Source of the DNA: Butyrivibrio sp. YAB3001
Lineage (GTDB): Bacteria > Bacillota > Clostridia > Lachnospirales > Lachnospiraceae
Direction of reading: 5' to 3'
Length of the DNA: 64,000 nucleotides
NCBI RefSeq assembly: GCF_900112195.1
Contig: NZ_FOKR01000002.1
Coordinates: 740,833 to 804,832, forward strand
Numbering within the stretch: position 1 is the first letter of the stretch; the number at the start of each line of letters is the position of its first letter. Below the pieces are notes generated by a model. It saw only the letters and a list, made by a program, of their open reading frames with translations, was not told the DNA's origin and did no database searches. This document shows positions 17,306 to 25,137 of the stretch, one piece after another. The translations under genes were made by a program, and so were the position numbers.

Positions 17306-18690
17306 TATTTATTCACCTTTACTCCCATTCCGTCAGTTAATTCCTGAGATTCTTTCCATACCACAAGACTTCCTTCTGAAAGTCCTTCTTTTATCTCAAC
17401 CATATCTTCATTTCTGCTTCCGCACTCAACAAATTCTTTTACGGCTTTTCCATCTTCAGCAACAAAAACATAGCTTCCTTCTTCATCTTCACTGAGCGCT
17501 TCAAGCGGAATGCGAATTACTTCCGAAAGATCTGAAGTATGGATCTTTGACTTTGCCTCAAGGCCAAGGATTATATCTTCACCGGGCACATCCAGTGCTA
17601 TCTCGACGCCAATTCCTGTGCCTGTCCCTGAATCTTTTGTCATTCTCTCAATTCTTGTAACTTTCCCCTGATAGTCCTTCTTTTTTATATTAACTGTAGC
17701 TGTCTGACCAACCTCGATATTCACTATATCATATTTATTTACGCTGCTTATGATGATTATATCTGCTGTTGATTTAAGTGTAAAAAGCTTTGTTCCTCTG
17801 CTGACGCTGCTTCCTTCAATTACATTTACTTCTGTTACGATACCTTCAAAATCAGCTCTTATTCCCTCTTTTGCCTCATTGTAATCAGCTATCTTCTCTT
17901 CATTTGAAATATCGTTTGCTTCTTTCACAGCTTCAAGCTGCTCTTTTGCACCTTCTGTCATCAGATTCATCACAGTGCTTGCCTTCTGACTGGTCATTTC
18001 AGCCTTGTATTCCTTAAGATCTGCAAGCTGCACATTAAGGCTGTTAAGCTCCTGCTCCATGCTCACGATGTCATCTGCATATTGCTGCTCATAGGCATTT
18101 GTCTGCACCAGCTTCTGGAGATTTTCATACTCCTCAGAATCAGGCTTATCCGCCCAATCTATAAGTGATACCTGGAGTTTTGCACCAAAATCTGCAAGAG
18201 AAGCTCTTCTCTCTGCAAGGCTGCTCTGAATTCTTGTGATAGCTTCCTGAGTATCTGTGATCTGCTGATCTAAAACAGCAAGATTTTTCTTTGCTTCACT
18301 GTATAATCCAGCATTTCTATTGCCTGTCTGTATGGAATTGTTATAGCTTCCAAGGTCTGCCTTTGCCTCAAGATTTGTCATAGTTTCCATTCTTTCAAGG
18401 TCTTCCTGGTCATAAGAGATGATGATATCACCCTTTTTGACAAAATCGCCTTCCTTGATATGGATATTACCGATCCTTGCATCTATGTCTGCGTAGTAAA
18501 CCTTATCTCTTCCACTTTCCACAGTTCCGTTAACTTCAATATCGCTCTCAAGGCTCCCTTTGTCTGCAGTATAAGCATTTACTGACATTGCTGCATTTGT
18601 GCTTACTGAATAACCTGTAATGGCAAGAGCTGCAATTAAAGCTGATGATATGATAACCATTATTTTTTTGTTTTTGACAAATCTTATCAT
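17305..18690 (-). CDS. HlyD/MacA-like membrane fusion (adaptor) protein
   Basis: 461 residues from the ATG at 18690 (GAGGG nine bases upstream); an in-frame extension of 30 codons lacks support. Membrane anchor at residues ~10-30 (IMVIISSALIAALAITGYSV). A biotinyl-lipoyl-like half with GNIHIKEGDFVKKGDIIISYD, a long coiled-coil hairpin (~110-270), the second lipoyl half (VIEGSSVSRGTKLFTLKS) and beta-barrel segments follow. In Gram-positives such adaptors work with MacB-type exporters at the outer face of the membrane. First gene of the five-gene cassette. Confidence 0.88.
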   Translation of the reverse strand: MIRFVKNKKIMVIISSALIAALAITGYSVSTNAAMSVNAYTADKGSLESDIEVNGTVESGRDKVYYADIDARIGNIHIKEGDFVKKGDIIISYDQEDLERMETMTNLEAKADLGSYNNSIQTGNRNAGLYSEAKKNLAVLDQQITDTQEAITRIQSSLAERRASLADFGAKLQVSLIDWADKPDSEEYENLQKLVQTNAYEQQYADDIVSMEQELNSLNVQLADLKEYKAEMTSQKASTVMNLMTEGAKEQLEAVKEANDISNEEKIADYNEAKEGIRADFEGIVTEVNVIEGSSVSRGTKLFTLKSTADIIIISSVNKYDIVNIEVGQTATVNIKKKDYQGKVTRIERMTKDSGTGTGIGVEIALDVPGEDIILGLEAKSKIHTSDLSEVIRIPLEALSEDEEGSYVFVAEDGKAVKEFVECGSRNEDMVEIKEGLSEGSLVVWKESQELTDGMGVKVNK

Positions 18691-18760
18691 TTTCCAGTCC
18701 CTCTTTTTTGTGCTTAAGTTCCGTTTCTGATAATACTTTACAGCGAAGGGCCGGATAAGT

Positions 18761-18816
18761 CTTAACCTGTCTCTTGCCAAATTCTTAACTGTTTCTTAAC
18801 TGATTAATTAAGAAAC
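18761..18816 (-). promoter_or_regulatory. Candidate OmpR-type operator upstream of the export cassette
   Basis: On the minus strand GTTAAG occurs at 18795-18800 and 18784-18789, exactly 11 bp apart, and again at 18761-18766. Direct repeats one helical turn apart are typical of OmpR-family sites. The 9-bp arms GTTTCTTAA (18791-18799) and TTAAGAAAC (18808-18816) are also an inverted repeat. A TATTAT -10 candidate lies downstream near 18730. The cognate regulator is presumably the one in this cassette. Confidence 0.6.
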
Positions 18817-18831
18817 TAAGAATAAACTATT

Positions 18832-18870
18832 CTATAAAAAGAGCCTGCTCAGAATTATCCGAACAGGCTC
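18832..18870 (-). terminator. Terminator downstream of the deacetylase gene
   Basis: Stem of plus-strand 18841-18850 with 18861-18870 (GAGCCTGYTC, one G-T pair), 10-nt loop, followed on the minus strand by TTTTTATAG. It isolates the export cassette from the upstream genes. Confidence 0.85.
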
Positions 18871-18878
18871 CACATACC

Positions 18879-19703
18879 TTAAAAAGAAGTTATCACTCCC
18901 GGTTTACATTCAATATGCTTTTTATCGACCTCTATCCACACGCTCATAGCACTTGGATTATAGGCAAAATCAGCATTTACAGATACCTGCAGTCTGTCTG
19001 CAGCATCAAGATAATCAACAATCTCTATATTTGTCGCATACCAGATATCATCTTTTCCGCCCATTTTTTTAGCAAAATCTTCAATCACATTCCAGTTATT
19101 ATCAATCTCAAATTCATAACTGTGTCCCCACACATACATCATATAAAGATACTGTGTTTTGTGAAGATTAAGGAAATCCTCTGATAACTTTAATAGAGAT
19201 TCACTTTTGTGACTGCATGTAGGATTCCATCTCAGATAATCCTCCGGCATTCCAAAGCCCAATGTAGAAAAAACAGTCCTTGCGTGCCTGATTCCGCAGG
19301 CTTTTAAAGCATCAACAACATTGTCGCTAAAAGAGCCGTTGGGATAAGCCAGACCTCTGACAGTTACGCCCAGCGCCTCCTCAAGCTTTCTTCTGTCCTC
19401 AATAACCTGCAAAACCATCTGTTCCTTTGGACATCTTGCAATTGTAGGGTGCATTACTGTATGGCAGGCAACTTCATGCCCTTTGTAGAGCTCTTTATAC
19501 TCAGAAAGAGGAATCCTCTCCTCATAAGGCTTTGAGAATTCTTTACACTCAAGCCCTGAATTTACATTAAAAGTACCCTTAAGCCCATATTCATTAAAAA
19601 GCGCAACAAGCCTTCTGTCCGCTATCTTTCCGTCATCGTAGCTAAGTGTCAGTACTTTATGCTTTCCACCCGGAAAAGTTGTATAAACATTCCTTAAATT
19701 CAT
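18879..19703 (-). CDS. Polysaccharide deacetylase (NodB-like), no signal peptide
   Basis: 274 residues from the second ATG (19703), which has GAGGG six bases upstream; the ATG at 19709 would touch that site. NodB motifs: SYDDGKIADRR (catalytic Asp pair), HTVMHPTI (metal His residues) and LAYPNGSFSD. It belongs to carbohydrate esterase family 4, which removes acetyl groups from chitin-like or peptidoglycan sugars. It lacks a signal peptide and membrane segment, so it is probably cytoplasmic, and the true substrate is unknown. The start is ~50 nt after the pepF stop, so co-transcription is likely. A terminator follows. Confidence 0.85.
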   Translation of the reverse strand: MNLRNVYTTFPGGKHKVLTLSYDDGKIADRRLVALFNEYGLKGTFNVNSGLECKEFSKPYEERIPLSEYKELYKGHEVACHTVMHPTIARCPKEQMVLQVIEDRRKLEEALGVTVRGLAYPNGSFSDNVVDALKACGIRHARTVFSTLGFGMPEDYLRWNPTCSHKSESLLKLSEDFLNLHKTQYLYMMYVWGHSYEFEIDNNWNVIEDFAKKMGGKDDIWYATNIEIVDYLDAADRLQVSVNADFAYNPSAMSVWIEVDKKHIECKPGVITSF

Positions 19704-19754
19704 ATTCATCCCTCAACATAGTTCTCATGTAAACACTGATTTATCAGCATTTTC

Positions 19755-21551
19755 TCAGCTTAATTTTTCAATTTCATCAATAATGCTTCCGATATAGTCA
19801 ATAGTATCCAAAAGCGCATGGTCAGTTGTAACATCAACTCCGGCCATTTTTGCAAACCCAATCGGATCAACTGTGCTTCCTGCTGCAAGAGTCTTTTTCC
19901 AATCATCCACTGCGCTCTGACCTTCATTTCTGATTCTTTTCATAACCTGAGTTGCAATCGTAAGGCTTGCGCTGTAGCTGTATGAATACAATCCCATATA
20001 ATAGTGAGGCTGACGCATCCAGGTAAGCTCACAGCCCTCTGTAAGCTCCACAGCATCTCCCCAGAATTTCTCAAGCACTCCGCGATAAATCTCATTAAGA
20101 GTTTCAGCAGGAACTGCCTCTCCCTTATCCACAAGCTTATAGACTTCTCTCTGATATGCAGCTTCAAGAAGATGTGTAACAAAATTGTGGTAGTAGGTAT
20201 TTGAAATCTGCGCAGCAAGCACCCATCTTCGGAAGCGCTTGTCATCTTTATTCTTTTCTTTAAGATATTCAGCCATCAATAGCTCGTTAATGGTAGAGGG
20301 AGCCTCTACAACATAATTGGAAACCCTTGTATCAAACTGGCTCTGTGCTCTGTTGCAGGCGTAAAAATGTCCTGCATGTCCAAGTTCATGTGCAAGAGTA
20401 AAGACATCGCTCATGCGCTCATTCCATGATAAAAGAATGAAGGATGGCTTGCCATATGGGCTTGCGCAAAAACCACCTGTAGATTTTCCAATATTCTGTG
20501 CAAAATCAATCCAGTGGTCTCTGTAAGCCTCTTTTAACATCTCTCCATATTCCGGCCCCATAATAGACAGACCGTCAATAATATAGTCCTTAGACTGCTC
20601 TATTGTAACCTTTGGGTCATATTCAGGATCCAGTGTTATCTTAAGGTCCGCATAAGTCATCTTCTCAAGATTATTTGCCTTCTGAAGGAGCTTAGCATAT
20701 TTGCGCATATGTGGAGCCAGCTTCTCCATAATAAGGTCAATCTGTCTGTCATACATTTCGCGGGTTACTTTCTGATTAAAAAGAAGATAATCAATTACAC
20801 TGTCAAAATGTCTTAATTCAGAAAGTCTTTTTTCCGTTCTCACATGAGTGCCATATTCAGCGGCTGTTGTATACATATAATCATGAAGCTTGCCATAAAA
20901 AGCCTTGAATGCAGCTCGTCTTACTTCTGTATCCTTGATATACTCATAATTTTCCTCAAAAAGAGTGTAACTTAGAGGGTGAGACTGTCCCTCAGCTTCA
21001 AAATCAGGAAAGCTCATATCCGCAAGCTTTGTCTGCTCATACATCTCGTAAGGCGCACTAAAAGTCTCAGACAATGCTCCCAGAGCCTGCTCTGTTTCAG
21101 GACTTAATCTATGTGGCTTGTATTTCAGAATATCTTCAAGATACACTTTAGCATTTGTAGATTTTTCTATTGCTTCTGCAAGCACTTCCTCGGATGCATC
21201 TGCTATTTCACTTTCGATAAAAGAAAGATCGCTTAAAATCTTAATATATGTATTTGTAACAACAGCATTGATCTTCTTATTCTCTGCATCTGTGTAATCA
21301 ACAGAAACATTGAGCGATGTATAGGAACTGATCTGATCGATCATTATATAAAGCTTTTCATACTTCACAAGACAATCACAAATAGCGCCTGCATTTGAAA
21401 GCTTCCCCTTGTAATTATCAATAATCTCATTTGCAAGAGCCTTGCATTCATCCAGTGCTTTGAGCATTTCCTCTTTTGTCTTAAATATAAGTGTTGTATC
21501 CCACTTTAATTCATTAGGTATTTCGTTTCTTCTTTTTACTGCTTCTGCCAT
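19755..21551 (-). CDS. pepF: Oligoendopeptidase F (M3 metallopeptidase)
   Basis: 598 residues, the standard PepF length. The zinc motif HExxH is in TLAHELGHAGHF, with the downstream Glu in the helix VEAPSTINELL. The N-terminus MAEAVKRRNEIPNELKWD matches the family. PepF cleaves peptides of about 7-17 residues in the cytoplasm, contributing to peptide use and clearance of signal-peptide fragments. A strong GGAGG precedes the ATG. The deacetylase gene follows after about 50 nt. Confidence 0.95.
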   Translation of the reverse strand: MAEAVKRRNEIPNELKWDTTLIFKTKEEMLKALDECKALANEIIDNYKGKLSNAGAICDCLVKYEKLYIMIDQISSYTSLNVSVDYTDAENKKINAVVTNTYIKILSDLSFIESEIADASEEVLAEAIEKSTNAKVYLEDILKYKPHRLSPETEQALGALSETFSAPYEMYEQTKLADMSFPDFEAEGQSHPLSYTLFEENYEYIKDTEVRRAAFKAFYGKLHDYMYTTAAEYGTHVRTEKRLSELRHFDSVIDYLLFNQKVTREMYDRQIDLIMEKLAPHMRKYAKLLQKANNLEKMTYADLKITLDPEYDPKVTIEQSKDYIIDGLSIMGPEYGEMLKEAYRDHWIDFAQNIGKSTGGFCASPYGKPSFILLSWNERMSDVFTLAHELGHAGHFYACNRAQSQFDTRVSNYVVEAPSTINELLMAEYLKEKNKDDKRFRRWVLAAQISNTYYHNFVTHLLEAAYQREVYKLVDKGEAVPAETLNEIYRGVLEKFWGDAVELTEGCELTWMRQPHYYMGLYSYSYSASLTIATQVMKRIRNEGQSAVDDWKKTLAAGSTVDPIGFAKMAGVDVTTDHALLDTIDYIGSIIDEIEKLS

Positions 21552-21691
21552 TTCTGCCTCCGTTCTTTATCGTTTCTATTCACTTTATTGCAGTTCATTC
21601 TGATAATTAATTTGCACATTCACTCCAATTAGGCTTCATAGATGTAAGCACTTACTACTGTACCTATTTATCTATTACTCATTTTTGTAAC

Positions 21692-22189
21692 TCACTGCCT
21701 GATTATCACTGATAATTTATCATAAACAAGCGCGCCAATAAGTCCAATTACTACACCGCTGAAAATACCGGTCACCCATAACACAGGCAAGTACCACGCG
21801 ATAGCCTTAGTTCCAAGAACTATCATTGCAGTAATTATCTGCCCTATATTATGTGTTATTCCTCCTGCAGCGCTGACTCCGATCGTACTGAATTTCTTAG
21901 TTCTTTTTAAAAAGATCATCATGATCGTGCTAAGCATTCCACCTACGATTGAAAATGCAAAACTCATTGCATTTCCAAACAAAATTGCCACGATGATTAT
22001 CCTGACTATATTGATAAACATAGCACTTTTATCATCAAAAAGATAAAGCACCATGAGCACAACCAGATTTGTAAGTCCTAGTTTCATGCCGGGAATTGCA
22101 ACAAATGCGGGAATCTGCATTTCTATATAGCTTAGAATAAATGCCAGTGCTATAAAAACGCCATATAATGAAATCTTCTTTGTTCTCAT
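21692..22189 (-). CDS. Gx transporter family membrane protein (heptaprenyl diphosphate synthase component I-like)
   Basis: 165 residues from the ATG at 22189; a TTG two codons up is equally near the weak site. Five hydrophobic segments, with PGMKLGLTNLVVLMVLYLF and GGITHNIGQII typical of PF07456. Members are often annotated as heptaprenyl diphosphate synthase component I, but they look like small S-component-type transporters, and the substrate is not established. It follows the NusG-II gene by ~12 nt; this pair is conserved in clostridia and often lies close to rnf genes, as here within 2-7 kb. Confidence 0.82.
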   Translation of the reverse strand: MRTKKISLYGVFIALAFILSYIEMQIPAFVAIPGMKLGLTNLVVLMVLYLFDDKSAMFINIVRIIIVAILFGNAMSFAFSIVGGMLSTIMMIFLKRTKKFSTIGVSAAGGITHNIGQIITAMIVLGTKAIAWYLPVLWVTGIFSGVVIGLIGALVYDKLSVIIRQ

Positions 22190-22201
22190 ACTCAAGTTTT
22201 C

Positions 22202-22585
22202 TCAGGACGATAATGTATCGTACTCTTCCTGATCAGGCTTTCCCCCTTTAATTTCAATAACAACACGATTTGGAAGACAAATGATCGACTGTCCGGCATC
22301 TTTTATCTGCCCCATGTGCATACACAGATGATCCGGGCAGCTGGCATCCGACATATAGGCTATGCCATCTTTTATCACGAGAACATTTCTCCCACCTTCG
22401 TATCCTTTTATCTCATATTCCACATCCTTATCCAAGGGAAAAGATGCAACTTCTTTACTATCAACACTGACAACCACAGTCTTACCCTGCTTTCGTGTCA
22501 TAAATAAAGCCCCTGCAATCAGTATCGCGCCAACCAGCAATACTCCAATCAATATAAGATCGTTTTTATTAATTATCTTCTTCAT
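22202..22585 (-). CDS. NusG domain II-containing membrane-anchored protein
   Basis: 127 residues from the ATG at 22585; an in-frame GTG four codons earlier lacks a better site. One N-terminal membrane segment (LILIGVLLVGAILIAGALFM) is followed by a beta-rich domain with ASCPDHLCMHMGQI and SIICLPNRVVIEI, the NusG_II (PF07009) pattern. The three Cys residues could bind metal or form a disulfide outside the membrane. Its conserved partner, the Gx transporter gene, follows. Despite the name it is not a transcription factor. A TATAAT is present upstream at 22664-22669 (minus). Confidence 0.82.
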   Translation of the reverse strand: MKKIINKNDLILIGVLLVGAILIAGALFMTRKQGKTVVVSVDSKEVASFPLDKDVEYEIKGYEGGRNVLVIKDGIAYMSDASCPDHLCMHMGQIKDAGQSIICLPNRVVIEIKGGKPDQEEYDTLSS

Positions 22586-22769
22586 ATGTAAATCCACTTT
22601 ATAATGTAAATATCGTTCTACTCATCATGTACAAAGAACATTCCTATTTGCACATGCTTAATAATTATACATTATTGTTCAATTAACATCTAGGATGAAA
22701 TTAGCAATGAGTAACAGATAAGATACCAACTGCATATATGGTAAAAATGTAGAAAAATCAGTTCTCGGG

Positions 22770-22812
22770 CGAAAAATAAAAAAGCCAGAAAGGAAATCAA
22801 TCCCTCTGGCTT
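22770..22812 (-). terminator. Terminator of the metallopeptidase bicistron
   Basis: 8-bp stem AAGCCAGA (22782-22789) with TCTGGCTT (22805-22812), followed on the minus strand by a T-rich run. Just beyond it, plus-strand CAGTTCTCGGGCGA (22769-22782) resembles part of the conserved strand of the structured element at 23885-24071. This is too short to call a copy. Confidence 0.8.
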
Positions 22813-22842
22813 AATTTTTTGACATAAATTCTAAAACATTTT

Positions 22843-23007
22843 TTACTTTGTTGCCTCAAGCTTCTTATTTTCTTTTAAGTAAAGCCTAAAGCTATCAATC
22901 GCACGAGGTGGCGCAAGCTTAGTGAGCTCATAGCTATTAGTTTCATAATTCGCCTTATACCACTTCTTATTAGTTTTCCAATACATTGCTTCACTATAAG
23001 ACTTCAT
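22843..23007 (-). CDS. Small protein of unknown function, coupled to the HEXXH gene
   Basis: 54 residues starting MKSYSEAMYWKTNKKWYK. The ATG at 23007 overlaps the stop of the upstream gene as TAATG, and its GGAGG site is built from the last codons of that gene (REGGTR), so translation is coupled. Basic and rich in Trp, Tyr and Lys, ending in KLEATK. I do not recognise the family. An antitoxin or immunity partner for the upstream protein is possible but not shown. A terminator follows. Confidence 0.7.
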   Translation of the reverse strand: MKSYSEAMYWKTNKKWYKANYETNSYELTKLAPPRAIDSFRLYLKENKKLEATK

Positions 23008-23675
23008 TATCTTGTACCTCCTTCTCTTGTGATTTGAATACATCTATTTACATATTTATCGGCAAATTCATTACCTGCTTTACCATAATAACCAGAAAAA
23101 GCTTCAGAAATTATCTCTCTTCCATCTTCTAATTCAGTAGAATAAAGAGATAACTCATCTGTAAGATATTCAAGAACTTGGATTTCACGATTCATCTTCA
23201 AAACATCTTTAGCTATCTCCATAGGTTTTAACCTGTATATGTTTGCAACTACATGTCCAACTTCGTGCTTGATCACTGAATGCCAATCAGTATTACTAAC
23301 GAAACGTCTCTCCGCAACACCTTCAATATAATCCGCATTAAGAATATTCAAATCTGAATAGTATACCGCATTCAAATGAATTATATGTCTATTCTTCGTA
23401 GTTGCGAAATCTGTCCCCATATCATAATCAAGATTTAATTCTATGGCAGTCTTTCCAGATATAATAAGTGGAAAGTCCTTTGCTATTACAACAATGTCAT
23501 CAATTACTTGCTTAATTACTTCTATGTCTCCTACAAAATCTTTAAAACCAGAAATAAAAACATGATTCTTTTCCGCATACAAAGCAAGTTCAGAATAAAC
23601 TTCTTTAGAAATTGGAGTTCCATATTTTTCAATCTGGCTTTTATAGCTAGACATTTTTTGCATGTTACTTGCCAT
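23007..23675 (-). CDS. Putative zinc metallopeptidase (HEXXH), toxin-like fold possible
   Basis: 222 residues; ATG with GGGAG seven bases upstream. The motif VIKHEVGHVVANIY supplies HEXXH, and IISEAFSGYYG about 70 residues later supplies a downstream Glu, the gluzincin-like layout seen in C-terminal peptidase domains of phage head-associated and polymorphic toxins. No signal peptide and no membrane segment. It forms a bicistron with a 54-residue protein. It is flanked by repeats and a structured element, so this is an accessory patch. Peptidase activity and toxin role are inference. Confidence 0.6.
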   Translation of the reverse strand: MASNMQKMSSYKSQIEKYGTPISKEVYSELALYAEKNHVFISGFKDFVGDIEVIKQVIDDIVVIAKDFPLIISGKTAIELNLDYDMGTDFATTKNRHIIHLNAVYYSDLNILNADYIEGVAERRFVSNTDWHSVIKHEVGHVVANIYRLKPMEIAKDVLKMNREIQVLEYLTDELSLYSTELEDGREIISEAFSGYYGKAGNEFADKYVNRCIQITREGGTR

Positions 23676-23753
23676 CTTTACTCTCCCAACTGAACTGATA
23701 GGAGAAGACCAATTTGGAACATGCTCCTTACCAAAACTTTCTTATGTATCCAT

Positions 23754-23762
23754 ATTATATCA
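23754..23762 (-). promoter_or_regulatory. Extended -10 promoter of the HEXXH bicistron
   Basis: The minus strand reads TGATATAAT, an extended -10 with a perfect TATAAT; no good -35 is visible. It lies about 80 nt before the start codon. Confidence 0.6.
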
Positions 23763-23825
23763 CATAACATCTCATTTATCTTTATCTCACTCAGATTGAT
23801 TTTCCGTTTTGTATCGGGAAAAGAG

Positions 23826-23879
23826 TTATTGTTCACTCGCATGCGCTCACTCATGAATCATTTTCTGTCTGAACGGTAA
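23826..23879 (-). repeat. 54-bp dispersed palindromic repeat, TTACTGTT family
   Basis: The minus strand starts TTACCGTTCAGACAGAAAAT and ends GCGAGTGAACAATAA, closely matching 13936-13988 at both ends. It abuts the outer stem of the structured element at 23885. Confidence 0.6.
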
Positions 23880-23884
23880 CGCCG

Positions 23885-24071
23885 CCGTTCATTAGGCAAA
23901 GCTTTAGAAATGTGCAGTTCTCGGACGAGCAGGATGATTTTCAAAATGAAAAATACAAGGGTGGCCGAGTGCTTCGAACAGCGCTGAGATGAGGCCACCC
24001 TTGTATTATGAATTTTAGAAAATCACCGCGCAGACGAACACAAGCATTTCTAAACTTTGCCTAAAAAACGG
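23885..24071 (+). ncRNA. Conserved structured element, copy 1 (candidate RNA)
   Basis: Outer stem: 23892-23901 with 24055-24064 and 23903-23912 with 24045-24054, 20 bp with one bulged C, extended by CCGTT/AACGG (23885-23889, 24067-24071). Conserved strands follow: GTGCAGTTCTCGGACGAGC on the left and CACCGCGCAGACGAACAC on the right, with a GATTTTC/GAAAATC pairing. The inner stem is 23952-23966 with 23993-24007, 15 perfect pairs. The 26-nt loop holds TTCGAACAGCGCTGAGA. Copy 2 at 45596-45784 keeps strands and loop but has unrelated, still complementary stems. The family is not recognised. Orientation is arbitrary. It occupies most of the 468-nt gene-free gap 23676-24143. Confidence 0.65.
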
Positions 24072-24087
24072 CCATACAGCCATCCCA

Positions 24088-24129
24088 CAAAAAGTACCGG
24101 CGAATTAGTATCCCTAATTGCACCGGTAC
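24088..24129 (-). terminator. Terminator of the rnf operon
   Basis: Plus-strand GTACCGGCGAATTAG (24094-24108) pairs with 24114-24129 around a 5-nt loop; the minus strand continues with TTTTTGTG. It lies 15 nt after the rnfB stop. Confidence 0.85.
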
Positions 24130-24143
24130 GTTTATGTTGATTC

Positions 24144-24938
24144 TTATACAGCCTTAATTGCTTTCTTCGGGCACTTCTCTACGCAGGTTCCGCAGTGAGT
24201 GCACTTTTCCTGATCTATGTGCGCCACATTGTTTTCTACTGTAATTGCCCCTGCAGGACAATTCTTTTCACAAATATGGCAGGCAATACAACCAACTTTG
24301 CAATAGCCATTGACCAGTTTTCCCATATCCTGAGACTTACAGGTCACAGCCTCTTTTGCCTCGTAAGGAATAAGGTCAATCAGATGACGAGGACAGATAT
24401 CTATGCACTTGCCACATGCTTTACATTCTTCCTTATCAACTACTGCAACACCGTTAACAACATGGATTGCATCAAACTGGCAAACAGATACGCAGCTGCC
24501 GCCTCCAAGACAACCATACGAGCAGGTCTTGGAACCGCCACCGGGAGCCTGAGTCTGCAAACGACAATCAGGCGCTCCGTTGTACTCGTACTGCTGCTGT
24601 GCCTTCTCGCAATCACCTGCACAGTGTACGTATGCAACCATCCTTGTTGATTCTCCTGCCTCTACTCCCATTATGCCGGAAATAGTTGCTGCAACAGGTG
24701 CTCCTCCTACAGGACATTGATTGACCGCAGCCTCACCTTTTGCAATTGCTGCTGCACATCCTGAACACCCGGGATATCCACATCCGCCACAGTTATTCCC
24801 GGGAAGAGCTTCTAATATAGCGGCTTCTTTTTCATCTACATCAACATGCAACTTCATGTCTGCAATGCCAAGGATTATACCGATTACAATCCCGACTCCT
24901 GCTACGACACAGGTCGCAATGATTATTCCACTAATCAT
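24144..24938 (-). CDS. rnfB: Rnf complex subunit RnfB, iron-sulfur protein
   Basis: 264 residues, last gene of rnfCDGEAB. Membrane anchor at residues ~2-25, then the four-Cys cluster NNCGGCGYPGCSGCA. Further Cys-rich segments are CSYGCLGGGSC, CKACGKCIDICP, CIACHICEKNCP and CTHCGTCVEKCP, consistent with several [4Fe-4S] clusters. RnfB receives electrons from ferredoxin, and the complex passes them to NAD+ while pumping Na+ or H+. GGAG precedes the ATG. It is separated from rnfA by 199 nt filled with hairpins, unlike the tight spacing of the other rnf genes. Confidence 0.96.
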   Translation of the reverse strand: MISGIIIATCVVAGVGIVIGIILGIADMKLHVDVDEKEAAILEALPGNNCGGCGYPGCSGCAAAIAKGEAAVNQCPVGGAPVAATISGIMGVEAGESTRMVAYVHCAGDCEKAQQQYEYNGAPDCRLQTQAPGGGSKTCSYGCLGGGSCVSVCQFDAIHVVNGVAVVDKEECKACGKCIDICPRHLIDLIPYEAKEAVTCKSQDMGKLVNGYCKVGCIACHICEKNCPAGAITVENNVAHIDQEKCTHCGTCVEKCPKKAIKAV

Positions 24939-24980
24939 CTCTAATCTCCTTTTTTATTTAATCCGTGCCATCTACTTACC

Positions 24981-25129
24981 CCGTAATATACGGAATTACT
25001 CCACTTCGTTCCCGTAATTCCTACATACATTCGGAATCCGGACTTTTCGTCCTACTTCCTCATGTATGTTCGGTCTTCAAGGTCAAATTACATTGCATGC
25101 AAGCATGCAGTAATCTGACTTTGAAGACC
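24981..25129. repeat. Three-hairpin array between rnfA and rnfB
   Basis: Hairpin 1: GGAATTAC (24992-24999) with GTAATTCC (25014-25021). Hairpin 2: ACATACAT (25023-25030) with ATGTATGT (25062-25069), holding GGAC/GTCC inside. Hairpin 3: 25072-25100 with 25103-25129, about 25 pairs, apex GCATGCAAGCATGC. The same order and the ATGCAAGCAT apex recur at 57212-57326 with different stem sequences. No coding frame is supported. Confidence 0.6.
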
Positions 25130-25137
25130 TATATCAC

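Noticed and set aside
22769-22782. Third copy of the structured element
   Set aside because: Only about 14 bases resemble the conserved strand, and no matching right strand or stems follow.
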